Assembly (NCBI GenBank): GCA_011048485.1
Contig: DSDX01000369.1
Location: forward strand, 1 to 7,612
Length of the DNA stretch: 7,612 nt
Direction: 5' to 3'
Origin: Candidatus Aminicenantota bacterium
GTDB taxonomy: Bacteria; Acidobacteriota; Aminicenantia; Aminicenantales; Saccharicenantaceae
Part shown: piece after piece, positions 1-6,024 of the stretch
Layout of the letters: every line of letters starts with the position of its first letter
How positions within the stretch are numbered: the stretch's first letter is position 1
Notes under the pieces: model-generated
Told to the model about the DNA's origin: nothing
The model's database searches: none
What the model saw: the letters and a program-made list of their open reading frames with translations, nothing else
Translations under genes and position numbers: made by a program

Positions 1-1
1 C

Positions 2-598
2 ATCATGACCATCACCCCCCACATCATCCGGGAGATCGAGATCACCGACGATGACGCCCAGGCCCTCTGGGTCGATCCCGACAGCCTCTCCGGCGTGACC
101 GGAGGGGGCGCCGCCGGCGGCGCGGCCGCGGTCCGTCGCGACACCGAGACCCTGGGCGAACCGGCCATGCCCGAACCGGAGGACACGGGCGCCAGCGGCG
201 TCTACATCTCGCCGGCCAGCTTCGAGGTCCCCCGCAACCGGGAGTTCCGGATGAACATCGATCTCTCGAGCGAGGAGGAGATCGGCAACGTCTCCCTCGT
301 CCTGACCTTCGATCCTCGCGTTCTCGAGCTCAAGGACGTTCTGGAAGGGGGCGGGCTGAGGCAGCTCGGCGAGAACGTGCCCTTCCTCGAGAGCATCAGC
401 GGCGGGACGTGCACCATCGGATTCTCCGCCCCGCCCGGCGGCCGCGGCTTCCGGGGCCGGGGCACCCTGGCCGTGCTCGTCTTCAGCGCGATCGGACCGG
501 GCCAGACCTCCCTGGCCTTCACCAGCGCGACGGCCGGCAGCCCGATGGGCCGGGCCGTCGTCCTCGAGACGGGCGAGGCGAGCGTCAATGTCCGCTAG
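2..598 (+). CDS. Secretin C-terminus with cohesin-like domain (5' partial)
   Basis: The frame is open to the left edge, so the ATG at 5 is probably internal and the gene begins outside the window. The first residues (IMTITPHIIRE) match the last strand of the secretin beta-barrel domain of GspD/PilQ-type outer-membrane channels, where a TPHII or TPRII motif is usual. A low-complexity Gly/Ala linker follows (about residues 28-65 counted from the ATG at 5). A beta-rich domain then runs from about 66 to 197, with the features of a cohesin-like fold: an opening VYISPASFEV strand, IGNVSLVLTFDPRVLEL and a closing GTLAVLVFSAIG. The full protein would be an outer-membrane secretion or pilus channel with an added adhesion or docking domain. 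The next gene starts 6 bases after the stop. The secretin call rests on about 12 residues plus the architecture. The alternative is another surface protein with a cohesin domain. Confidence 0.7.
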   Translation: MMTITPHIIREIEITDDDAQALWVDPDSLSGVTGGGAAGGAAAVRRDTETLGEPAMPEPEDTGASGVYISPASFEVPRNREFRMNIDLSSEEEIGNVSLVLTFDPRVLELKDVLEGGGLRQLGENVPFLESISGGTCTIGFSAPPGGRGFRGRGTLAVLVFSAIGPGQTSLAFTSATAGSPMGRAVVLETGEASVNVR

Positions 599-604
599 GG
601 CCGC

Positions 605-1144
605 ATGGTCCTCGTCCTGACCGGGCCCCTTCACGGCGGCAAGACGACCTTCCTCGAGCGGCGCCTGCCCGCCTGGGCTGAGCGCGGCCTAGTTTGCCGG
701 GGCTTCCTCAGCCCGGCCGTGACGGACCGGACGGGCCTGAGGGGCTACGACCTCGTGGAGATCGGATCGGGACGCCGCCGGCCCTACCTCCGGCGGGAAG
801 GGGAGGCCGGGGCGGAGTCGGTCGGGCCCTACGTCTTCGTCCCCTCGACGCTCGACCGGGCCCGCTCGATCATCCGGGCCGCCGATCCCTCCGCCGTTCT
901 CGTCGTCGACGAGGTCGGGCCGCTCGAGGTCCAAGGCGGCGGGCTCTGGCCGGACCTCCGGTCCGCCCTCGACCGGCCCGGCCTGACCGCTCTCCTGGTC
1001 GCCCGGGAGGGGATCATCCCGGACCTCGCCGCCGCCCTGTCTCCCCGCGAGCCCGTCGTCTTCGATCTCCGCGACGAGAAGCTCATCGAACGTCTCGACA
1101 CTGAGCTCTTCACCGGACCCGGGCCCCATGACGATCGAGGTTAG
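605..1144 (+). CDS. THEP1-like P-loop nucleoside-triphosphatase
   Basis: This is a 179-residue P-loop NTPase. Walker A is GPLHGGKT at residues 7-14, and Walker B is AVLVVDEVGPLE at about 97-108, with D102 and E103. The DE-[IV]-GP-[LM]-E signature, together with CRGFLSP (31-37) and GYDLVEIGSG (47-56), fits the THEP1/NTPase_1 family, small soluble proteins of about 170-190 residues that hydrolyse NTPs in vitro and whose role is poorly known. MobB of molybdenum-cofactor synthesis is a related P-loop alternative but lacks the DEVGPLE pattern. The gene starts 6 bases after the secretin stop and overlaps the MoaD-like gene by 17 bases, so translational coupling is likely. No strong ribosome-binding site precedes the ATG, which suggests reinitiation after the secretin gene. 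The neighbours suggest a part in pterin-cofactor or metal handling for AOR, which is an inference. Confidence 0.85.
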   Translation: MVLVLTGPLHGGKTTFLERRLPAWAERGLVCRGFLSPAVTDRTGLRGYDLVEIGSGRRRPYLRREGEAGAESVGPYVFVPSTLDRARSIIRAADPSAVLVVDEVGPLEVQGGGLWPDLRSALDRPGLTALLVAREGIIPDLAAALSPREPVVFDLRDEKLIERLDTELFTGPGPHDDRG

Positions 1145-1403
1145 GTTCTTCGCCGCCTTCCGCGACCTCTTCGGCGGCCGGTCGCGCGATCTCGCCGTCG
1201 GCGAGGGGGCCACCGTCGGCGACGCCCTGGCCGTCCTCTGTGACACGGCCGCGCGCCGCCGGGAGCTCTTCGCCGGCGCCGGGCTCAGGGCCCACGTCGT
1301 CGTCATGCTCAACGGAGCGCCGGTCGGCGCGCTCCGGGGCTTGGCCACCCCGCTGGCCCCGGGTGACACCCTGGCCGTCTTCCCGCTTCTCGGCGGAGGG
1401 TGA
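1128..1403 (+). CDS. moaD: MoaD/ThiS-like sulfur carrier protein
   Basis: This is a 91-residue ubiquitin-fold (beta-grasp) protein. It opens with the strand MTIEVRFFAAFRDLFG, typical of MoaD, has a central helix (about 29-50) and the strand HVVVMLNGAPV (56-66), and ends DTLAVFPLLGGG. The C-terminal Gly-Gly is what MoeB-type enzymes adenylate and convert to a thiocarboxylate. In the molybdopterin pathway this sulfur is passed by MPT synthase (MoaD with MoaE) to make the dithiolene that holds Mo or W. MoaD paralogs are common beside AOR genes, whose enzymes use a tungsten bis-pterin cofactor. The tail has three glycines rather than two. The start lies inside the end of the NTPase gene and has no clear ribosome-binding site, which fits coupled translation. 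No moaE or moeB is in the window. A ThiS-like role is possible but the length and neighbours favour MoaD. Confidence 0.88.
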   Translation: MTIEVRFFAAFRDLFGGRSRDLAVGEGATVGDALAVLCDTAARRRELFAGAGLRAHVVVMLNGAPVGALRGLATPLAPGDTLAVFPLLGGG

Positions 1404-1422
1404 GCCTCGGGATCCCGAGAGC
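1404..1422 (+). other. Palindrome/hairpin between moaD and AOR genes
   Basis: Positions 1406-1419 form a perfect 14-base palindrome (CTCGGGATCCCGAG) directly after the moaD stop. As RNA it can fold into a stem of about 7 pairs with a GATC loop and one bulged A at 1420, pairing 1404-1405 with 1421-1422. No run of T follows, so it is a poor intrinsic terminator. It could be an operator for the promoter just downstream or a hairpin that protects or separates the downstream AOR mRNA. In DNA this GC-rich, chance palindromes are not rare. Confidence 0.4.
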
Positions 1423-1428
1423 CGTTCC

Positions 1429-1457
1429 TTGCGGGGCGATTCTGGTTCTGATATCTT
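1429..1457 (+). promoter_or_regulatory. Candidate sigma70-like promoter for the AOR gene
   Basis: TTGCGG at 1429-1434 and TATCTT at 1452-1457 are separated by 17 bases. The -35 box matches consensus at 3 of 6 positions and the -10 box at 4 of 6. This is one of the few AT-richer patches in the region. Transcription would begin around 1463-1465, only a few bases before the ATG at 1468. The AOR gene would then have a nearly leaderless message, consistent with the lack of any Shine-Dalgarno sequence there. Predicted from sequence only. Confidence 0.4.
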
Positions 1458-1467
1458 AGCGGCGAAC

Positions 1468-3324
1468 ATGCCCGATTTCCCGATCCCCGGGTACCATGGC
1501 CGCGTCCTCGTCGCCGACCTCAGCCTCGGGGAGATCCGGCCCGTGCCCCTCGATCCCGGCACGGCCCTGAGCTACCTCGGCGGCAGGGGCCTGGCGACGC
1601 GGCTTCTCTGCGACACGATCGACCCGGCCTGCGAGCCGCTCGGCCCGGACAACGCCTTCGTCATCGCCTCCTCGCCGCTCGTCGGCTCCACGGCCCCGAC
1701 GGCCGGACGGGGCCACATGGTCTTCAAGTCTCCGCTGACCGGAGTCATCGGGACGTCCAATTCGGGGGGCACGTGGGGGGCGGCGTTCAAGTCGGCCGGC
1801 TACGACGCCTTGATCGTCAAAGGCGCCGCGGCCGAGCCCGTCATGATCGACCTCGCCCCCGGCCGGGCCGAGATCCTCCCCGCCGGCCATGTCTGGGGCA
1901 AAACGACCCACGAGACGAACGACGTCCTCGCCGCGGACGCCGGGCCCGGCCGGCCCGCCCGGATCCTCTGCATCGGGCCGGCGGGGGAGAACCTCGTCCG
2001 CTTCGCCGCTGTCGCCAACGACCGCAACCGCGTCTACGGCCGCTGCGGGCCCGGCGCCGTCTGGGGCAGCAAGAGGCTCAAGGCCATCCGGGTTCGGGGC
2101 CGGGAGAAGATCGCCGCCGCCGATCCCGAGAAGTACAAGTCGGGCCAGGAGCAGGCCATTTATCTCCTGAAGCAGGCCCCCGTGACCAAGCGCCTCATGC
2201 GCGACCTGGGCACGGCCGGGCTCGTCGAGCTCATCAACCTCATCGCCATGCTCCCCCACAAGAACTTCCAGGACTGCCTCCACCGCGACGAGGACGTCGA
2301 CCGCGTCTCCGGCGAGACCCTGGCCAAGACCCTGCTCGAGAAGGCCGGCTCGTGCTATCTCTGCCCGATCGGCTGCCAGCGGCACACCCGCGTCGCCGGG
2401 CGCGACGGCGGCGAGGAGCGCGGCGAGGGGCCGGAGTACGAGACCGTGGTCCTCACGGGCCCCCTCTGCGGCATCTACGACCTCGCCGCGATCACCCGGG
2501 CCAACTACAGGGCCAACGAGCTCGGCCTGGACACGATGAGCTACGGCGGGACGCTGGCCTGCGCCATGGAGCTCGCGGAGCGCGGCCTCATCGGCCCCGA
2601 GGAGACCAACGGGATCGATCTCGCCTTCGGCAGCGCCGAGGCCCTGGAGACCCTGGTCGGCCTGACCGCCCGGCGGGAAGGCCTGGGCGCGGCCCTGGCC
2701 GAAGGCGCCCACCGCTTGGCCGCCGGCCGCGGCCGGCCCGAGCTCGCCATGACCGTCAAGAAGCTCGAGATCCCGGCCTACGACCCGCGGGCCTCCTTCA
2801 CCCAGGCGCTCGGCTACATGACCTCGCCGACGGGGGCCTGTCATCTCCGCGGCGGCTACGCCGTCTCTCTGGCCTTCTTCGGCGGGGCCAAGGAGATCCC
2901 CCGCTTCAGCCTGCTCCAGGCCCCGATCGCCATCCGGAACATGCAGAACATGGGCATCCTCCAGGACAGCCTCGGCATCTGCCGGTTCACCGGCTACGCC
3001 TTTTCCGCCGATCCCTGGGCCCGGATGGCCAGCGGCGTCACCGGGCGGGACCTGTCCGTGGCCAAGCTCGAGGAGATCGAGAACCGCGTCGCCACCCTGG
3101 AGCGATGTTTCAACCTGGGGGCCGGAGCGACGGCGGAGGACGACGCCCTGCCCGACCGCTTCGCCGACGTTCCCATCCTCGTCGAGGGCCGGGAGCGGCG
3201 AGTCACCCGGGAGGACCAGGAGCGCATGAAGCGGGACTATTACGCCGTCAGGGGCTGGGACGCCGCGGGCCGGCCGACGCCGGGGCTCCTCCGGGCCCTG
3301 AGGATCGAGGAGGCCCGGCGATGA
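1468..3324 (+). CDS. aor: Aldehyde ferredoxin oxidoreductase (tungsten AOR family)
   Basis: This 618-residue protein is full length for the family (about 600-620). AOR enzymes oxidise aldehydes to carboxylic acids and pass two electrons to ferredoxin, using a tungsten (rarely Mo) bis-pterin and one [4Fe-4S] cluster. Cluster ligands fit C296-x2-C299-x3-C303 plus C505. The last lies in DSLGIC (500-505), the family's pterin-binding DxxGxC motif. Other hallmarks are GRVLVADLSLGEI (11-23), GPGAVWGSKRLKAI (194-207), GPEYETVVLTG (321-331), YDPR (438-441) and GACHLRGGY (456-464). The ATG at 1468 is chosen because it puts the conserved start about ten residues before GRVLVADLS. The frame stays open upstream but that sequence overlaps moaD and is unlike AOR. 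Its stop overlaps the aldolase start. Subfamily and substrate cannot be fixed from sequence; the aldolase neighbour suggests a small aldehyde from sugar cleavage. Confidence 0.95.
   Translation: MPDFPIPGYHGRVLVADLSLGEIRPVPLDPGTALSYLGGRGLATRLLCDTIDPACEPLGPDNAFVIASSPLVGSTAPTAGRGHMVFKSPLTGVIGTSNSGGTWGAAFKSAGYDALIVKGAAAEPVMIDLAPGRAEILPAGHVWGKTTHETNDVLAADAGPGRPARILCIGPAGENLVRFAAVANDRNRVYGRCGPGAVWGSKRLKAIRVRGREKIAAADPEKYKSGQEQAIYLLKQAPVTKRLMRDLGTAGLVELINLIAMLPHKNFQDCLHRDEDVDRVSGETLAKTLLEKAGSCYLCPIGCQRHTRVAGRDGGEERGEGPEYETVVLTGPLCGIYDLAAITRANYRANELGLDTMSYGGTLACAMELAERGLIGPEETNGIDLAFGSAEALETLVGLTARREGLGAALAEGAHRLAAGRGRPELAMTVKKLEIPAYDPRASFTQALGYMTSPTGACHLRGGYAVSLAFFGGAKEIPRFSLLQAPIAIRNMQNMGILQDSLGICRFTGYAFSADPWARMASGVTGRDLSVAKLEEIENRVATLERCFNLGAGATAEDDALPDRFADVPILVEGRERRVTREDQERMKRDYYAVRGWDAAGRPTPGLLRALRIEEARR
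3307..3313 (+). promoter_or_regulatory. Ribosome-binding site for the tandem aldolase gene
   Basis: GAGGAGG lies 7 bases before the ATG at 3321 and inside the 3' end of the AOR gene. It is the strongest Shine-Dalgarno match in the first operon and settles the start of the aldolase gene, whose long upstream open frame is only a shadow of AOR. Confidence 0.75.
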
Positions 3325-4643
3325 GCGGACCCCGGTGGCGCGCGACGGACGGTCTTTTCCGCGAGTTCCAGGCCCTCGGCCGGGCCTCGCTCGTCCTCGA
3401 CACGCAGGACAGCCACAGCGGCAACATGGCCCTGCGCCGGACGAACGAACGCGGCGAGGACGAGATTGTCATCACGGCCACGGGCTCGCAGAAGGGCGAC
3501 CTCGAGCCGAGCCAGATCTGCTTCCTCTCGGCCACGGAAACGGACTATGGCTATTACAAGGCGTCCTCCGAGACCGACATCCACGCCCGCATCCTGGCCC
3601 TGCCGGGCGTCCGGGCCTCGATGCACGCCCACGTCAAGGACCTCATCCTGGCCACGCTCGACGACGCGCCCAAGCCGGGGAAGCCGCCCGACTTCGTCCC
3701 GGTCGATCCGCTGGCCCGCCATCACCTCGGCCCGGCCGTCCCGGTCGACTGGTTCGCCGTGCCGAGCGGCTCGACCGAGCTCACCCGCGTCATCCCCGAG
3801 CGCCTGGCCGACCATCCGCTGACTATCATCTTCGGCCACGGGGCCATGGCCAAGGGCCGGACGCTCCGCGAGGCCTTCTTCCGGCTCATGGTCGGCAACT
3901 ACGCCGGAGCCGTGGTCCGGAACATGGAAAGGCTCCGGATCGACGTCGGCGCCGTCCGCGACGGGATCGCGGCCGGCCCCGGCCGCGCCTTCGCCGGGCC
4001 GCCCCCGGACTACGAGGTTGACGGCGACGAGCGCTCGGACTTCCGGGACGAGGAGGAGATCCTGCGGGAGTTCGTCAAGGCCGGCCATCGCGTCTTCGAG
4101 TCCCGGCTCTCGCCCTTCCACACGGGCTCGATGTCGATCCGGGGCGTCAGGTCCATGCTCTACGCGCCCAAGGCCTCGATGCCGCGCGACGTCGGCGGGC
4201 CGCTCCTGAGCGTCCCGCTCGCCCCCGATCCCTCCGACGATCCGGAAGCGGCGCTCCACAAGGCCATCTACGCCGGGAGCGACTTCCAGTCGGTCATGCA
4301 CTGCCACGTCGCCGAGGCCGAGGCTTCGGCCCGCTTCGTCTATCCCGGCGAGACGGAGCCGGCCGACCGCATCATCCCCATCGACGCCGAAGGCTCGTTC
4401 CTCTACCTCGTCATCCCCGTCCTGCCTCCCGACACCGGGGCCGAGGAGCTCATCCGTAATCTCCATGAGTACAAGGTCGCCGTGGTCCGGGGCGGCGGGG
4501 TCTGGGCGGTCGGCGCCCAATCGCTCTCGGAGGTCCTCCACCATCCGTCCTCGGTCCGCGAGATCTGCCTGTACCGGATCGGCGCCTTCGAGCGCGGACT
4601 GGACCTTCGACGCATGGAGCCCGCCAAGGCCAAGCGCTGGTGA
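3321..4643 (+). CDS. Tandem class II aldolase/adducin-domain protein
   Basis: This 440-residue protein has two class II (zinc) aldolase/adducin domains; single-domain members such as L-fuculose-1-phosphate aldolase (FucA) are about 200-230 residues. Domain 1 (about 10-210) has HSGNMALR (32-39), ITATGSQKG (51-59), the likely acid/base E84 and the metal-ligand pattern H102-x-H104 with H173 (FGHGAMAKG), so it looks catalytically complete. Domain 2 (about 245-420) repeats the plan: HTGSMSIR (267-274), E309 in PEAALHKAIY, and HCH at 327-329. There the third histidine position reads RGGG (390-393), so one zinc ligand appears lost. Family members cleave sugar phosphates to DHAP plus an aldehyde, or act as epimerases or dehydratases. 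The ATG overlaps the AOR stop (ATGA) behind a strong ribosome-binding site, so the two are co-translated and AOR plausibly oxidises the aldehyde product. The exact reaction is unknown. Confidence 0.9.
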   Translation: MSGPRWRATDGLFREFQALGRASLVLDTQDSHSGNMALRRTNERGEDEIVITATGSQKGDLEPSQICFLSATETDYGYYKASSETDIHARILALPGVRASMHAHVKDLILATLDDAPKPGKPPDFVPVDPLARHHLGPAVPVDWFAVPSGSTELTRVIPERLADHPLTIIFGHGAMAKGRTLREAFFRLMVGNYAGAVVRNMERLRIDVGAVRDGIAAGPGRAFAGPPPDYEVDGDERSDFRDEEEILREFVKAGHRVFESRLSPFHTGSMSIRGVRSMLYAPKASMPRDVGGPLLSVPLAPDPSDDPEAALHKAIYAGSDFQSVMHCHVAEAEASARFVYPGETEPADRIIPIDAEGSFLYLVIPVLPPDTGAEELIRNLHEYKVAVVRGGGVWAVGAQSLSEVLHHPSSVREICLYRIGAFERGLDLRRMEPAKAKRW

Positions 4644-4666
4644 GGCGGCCCCCTCATCGCGTCCCC

Positions 4667-4710
4667 CCCTTTGAGGTGAAGACCACCCCCGCAAATTCAC
4701 CCCCAAAGGG
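4667..4710 (+). repeat. Imperfect inverted repeat (terminator-like or operator)
   Basis: The arms 4667-4680 and 4696-4710 are complementary. CCCTTTG (4667-4673) pairs with CAAAGGG (4704-4710), and GGTGAA (4675-4680) pairs with TTCACC (4696-4701). A small internal loop (A4674 against two C) interrupts the stem, and the apical loop is 15 bases. It begins 23 bases after the aldolase stop and ends 2 bases before a candidate -35 box. With no T-run after it, a standard intrinsic terminator is unlikely. It could end the upstream operon by another route, bind a regulator of the HD-GYP gene, or be a dispersed repeat. Confidence 0.5.
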
Positions 4711-4712
4711 TA

Positions 4713-4740
4713 TTGCCGTTCCCGGCCGCTCGGGTAGTCT
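4713..4740 (+). promoter_or_regulatory. Candidate sigma70-like promoter for the HD-GYP gene
   Basis: TTGCCG (4713-4718) and TAGTCT (4735-4740) are spaced by 16 bases, with transcription expected near 4747. The match to consensus is moderate. The position is sensible: it follows the inverted repeat, lies in the only gap between the two transcription units, and leaves a leader of about 22 bases that contains the ribosome-binding site. Confidence 0.35.
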
Positions 4741-4757
4741 GGAGGGGACATTGACCT

Positions 4758-4761
4758 AGGA
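4758..4761 (+). promoter_or_regulatory. Ribosome-binding site for the HD-GYP gene
   Basis: AGGA sits 8 bases before the ATG at 4770. An in-frame TGA at 4752-4754 rules out any earlier start, so this site supports 4770 as the start codon. The stronger GGAGGGG at 4741-4747 is too far upstream (22 bases) to serve this ATG directly. Confidence 0.55.
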
Positions 4762-4769
4762 CCATATCG

Positions 4770-5981
4770 ATGCGAGCGAGCCGCGATCCCTTCGACACCG
4801 TGAATCTCCCCGGGGGCTTCGGCCCCCGCAGGCTCCGGACCAAGATGCTGCTCCTCTTCGGCGCCTTGATGGCCGCCTACGTCGCCGCTTCTCATGTCTT
4901 CCGCGAGGGATTGACGGCCAAACTCGTCCCGAGCCTGCTTTTTGTGGCCTTCGGACTCGCCGCCGTCATCGCCCTCAGCCGCGGGCTCACGCGCCCGATC
5001 GTCCAGCTGACCCGGACCGCCGAGCGGCTGGCCGGGGGGGACCTTGCGCAGCGGGCCCGCGTCTCCGGCAGGGACGAGGTCGGCACGCTGGCCAGGACCT
5101 TCAACGGCATGCTCGACGGCTTGGAGAAGTCCTTCCGGGACCTGGAGGACCGCAACCGGTTCCTCGAGGACGAGGCCGCGAAGCGCGCCGTTCAGATGGA
5201 CAAGGACGCGGCCGAACGCGGCCGCATCGAACGGGAGCTGCGGCTGGCCCGGATCGAGATCGACCAGCTCGTCGACAAGAGGACCGAGGAGCTGGCCCGG
5301 GCCAACGACGAGCTCCACGGCAAGGTCCTCGAGACCCGCCGTTCGGAGGATTACCTCCAGTCGACGCTCGACCGGCTGGAACGGGCGCTCGAGGGGACCT
5401 TCCGGGCCCTGTCCATGACCCTCGAGCTGAGGGACCCCTACATGGCCGGCCACCAGCAGCGCGTGTCCCGGCTGGCCGCGGCCATCGCCAAGGAGATGAA
5501 CCTGCCCTGGGAGAAGATCGAGGGCATCCGCTTCGCCGGCATCATCCACGACATCGGCAAGATCGCCGCGCCGGTCGAGATCATGGCCAAGCCCGGCCGG
5601 CTGTCGCCGACGGAGTTCCTGCTGGTCAAGGACCATCCCCGGATCGGCTATGAGATGGTCAAGGACATCGCCTTCCCCTGGCCGGTGGCCCATATCATCC
5701 TCCAGCACCATGAGCGCCTGGACGGCTCCGGCTATCCCGAGGGACTGGTCGGCGACGCCATCCTGCCCGAAGCCCGGGTCCTGGCCGTGGCCGACGTCGT
5801 CGAGGCCCTGTGCTCGCTGCGACCGTACCGGCCGGCCCTGGGGATCGAAAAGGGCCTCGAGGAGGTCCGCAAGGGCCGGGGCCTCCGCTACGACACCCGG
5901 GCCGTCGACGCCTGCATCAGGCTCTTCCGGGAAAGCCGGTTCTCGTTCAGGGCCGGGACCGAAAGCCCCGTCCTCCAGTGA
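4770..5981 (+). CDS. Membrane HAMP/coiled-coil/HD-GYP protein, probable c-di-GMP phosphodiesterase
   Basis: The protein has 403 residues. A basic N-terminus (PRRLRTK, 19-25) precedes a first membrane helix (about 26-44), a loop of only some 7 residues, and a second helix (about 52-70), so almost nothing is exposed outside. A HAMP domain follows (about 71-120, with DEVGTLARTFNGM). Next come a long charged coiled coil (about 120-210) and a C-terminal HD-GYP domain (about 212-390). That domain has H228, the HD pair H260-D261 followed by IGK, H289, HHER at 313-316, the diagnostic DGSGYP at 318-323, and RPYRP at 351-355. All expected metal-binding motifs appear intact. HD-GYP proteins hydrolyse cyclic di-GMP, and some act on cGAMP. 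The gene looks monocistronic. Its input is unknown; sensing through the membrane helices or a partner protein is likely because there is no periplasmic sensor or PAS/GAF domain. Confidence 0.92.
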   Translation: MRASRDPFDTVNLPGGFGPRRLRTKMLLLFGALMAAYVAASHVFREGLTAKLVPSLLFVAFGLAAVIALSRGLTRPIVQLTRTAERLAGGDLAQRARVSGRDEVGTLARTFNGMLDGLEKSFRDLEDRNRFLEDEAAKRAVQMDKDAAERGRIERELRLARIEIDQLVDKRTEELARANDELHGKVLETRRSEDYLQSTLDRLERALEGTFRALSMTLELRDPYMAGHQQRVSRLAAAIAKEMNLPWEKIEGIRFAGIIHDIGKIAAPVEIMAKPGRLSPTEFLLVKDHPRIGYEMVKDIAFPWPVAHIILQHHERLDGSGYPEGLVGDAILPEARVLAVADVVEALCSLRPYRPALGIEKGLEEVRKGRGLRYDTRAVDACIRLFRESRFSFRAGTESPVLQ

Positions 5982-6005
5982 GCGGTCCCGCGGAGAGCGT
6001 CCCTT

Positions 6006-6020
6006 CCGGGTGGTCCCCGG
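6006..6020 (+). other. Short GC hairpin after the HD-GYP gene
   Basis: CCGGG (6006-6010) can pair with CCCGG (6016-6020) around a 5-base loop, 24 bases after the HD-GYP stop and just before the tRNA promoter. It is a possible end signal for the upstream transcript, but there is no T-run and such stems are common in this GC-rich DNA. Confidence 0.2.
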
Positions 6021-6024
6021 CGCG

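Noticed and set aside
1240..1467. Upstream extension of the AOR frame into moaD
   Set aside because: The added residues do not resemble the AOR N-terminus, which begins shortly before GRVLVADLS, and they overlap a convincing moaD gene.
1456..2844. A 462-codon open frame on the minus strand opposite the AOR gene
   Set aside because: Same compositional artefact; the + strand AOR is full length and motif-complete.
1773..3320. A long + strand open frame running into the aldolase gene from inside AOR
   Set aside because: The upstream part is Arg/Pro/Gly-rich shadow sequence. The real start is 3321, set by GAGGAGG 7 bases upstream and by alignment to the first aldolase domain.
4642..4657. A short GAGG/CCTC stem just after the aldolase stop as a terminator
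   Set aside because: Only four pairs and no T-run; in this GC-rich DNA such stems occur by chance.
4741..4759. A two-codon leader ORF (TTG ACC TAG) after GGAGGGG upstream of the HD-GYP gene
   Set aside because: The spacing of 3 bases is too short for a normal start, TTG is a weak start codon, and the match is likely chance.
3240..5711. An 823-codon open frame on the minus strand spanning the aldolase and HD-GYP genes
   Set aside because: It is a shadow of GC-rich third positions. Its translation is rich in Gly, Arg, Asp and Val with no domain motif, and it lies opposite two genes with clear catalytic motifs.
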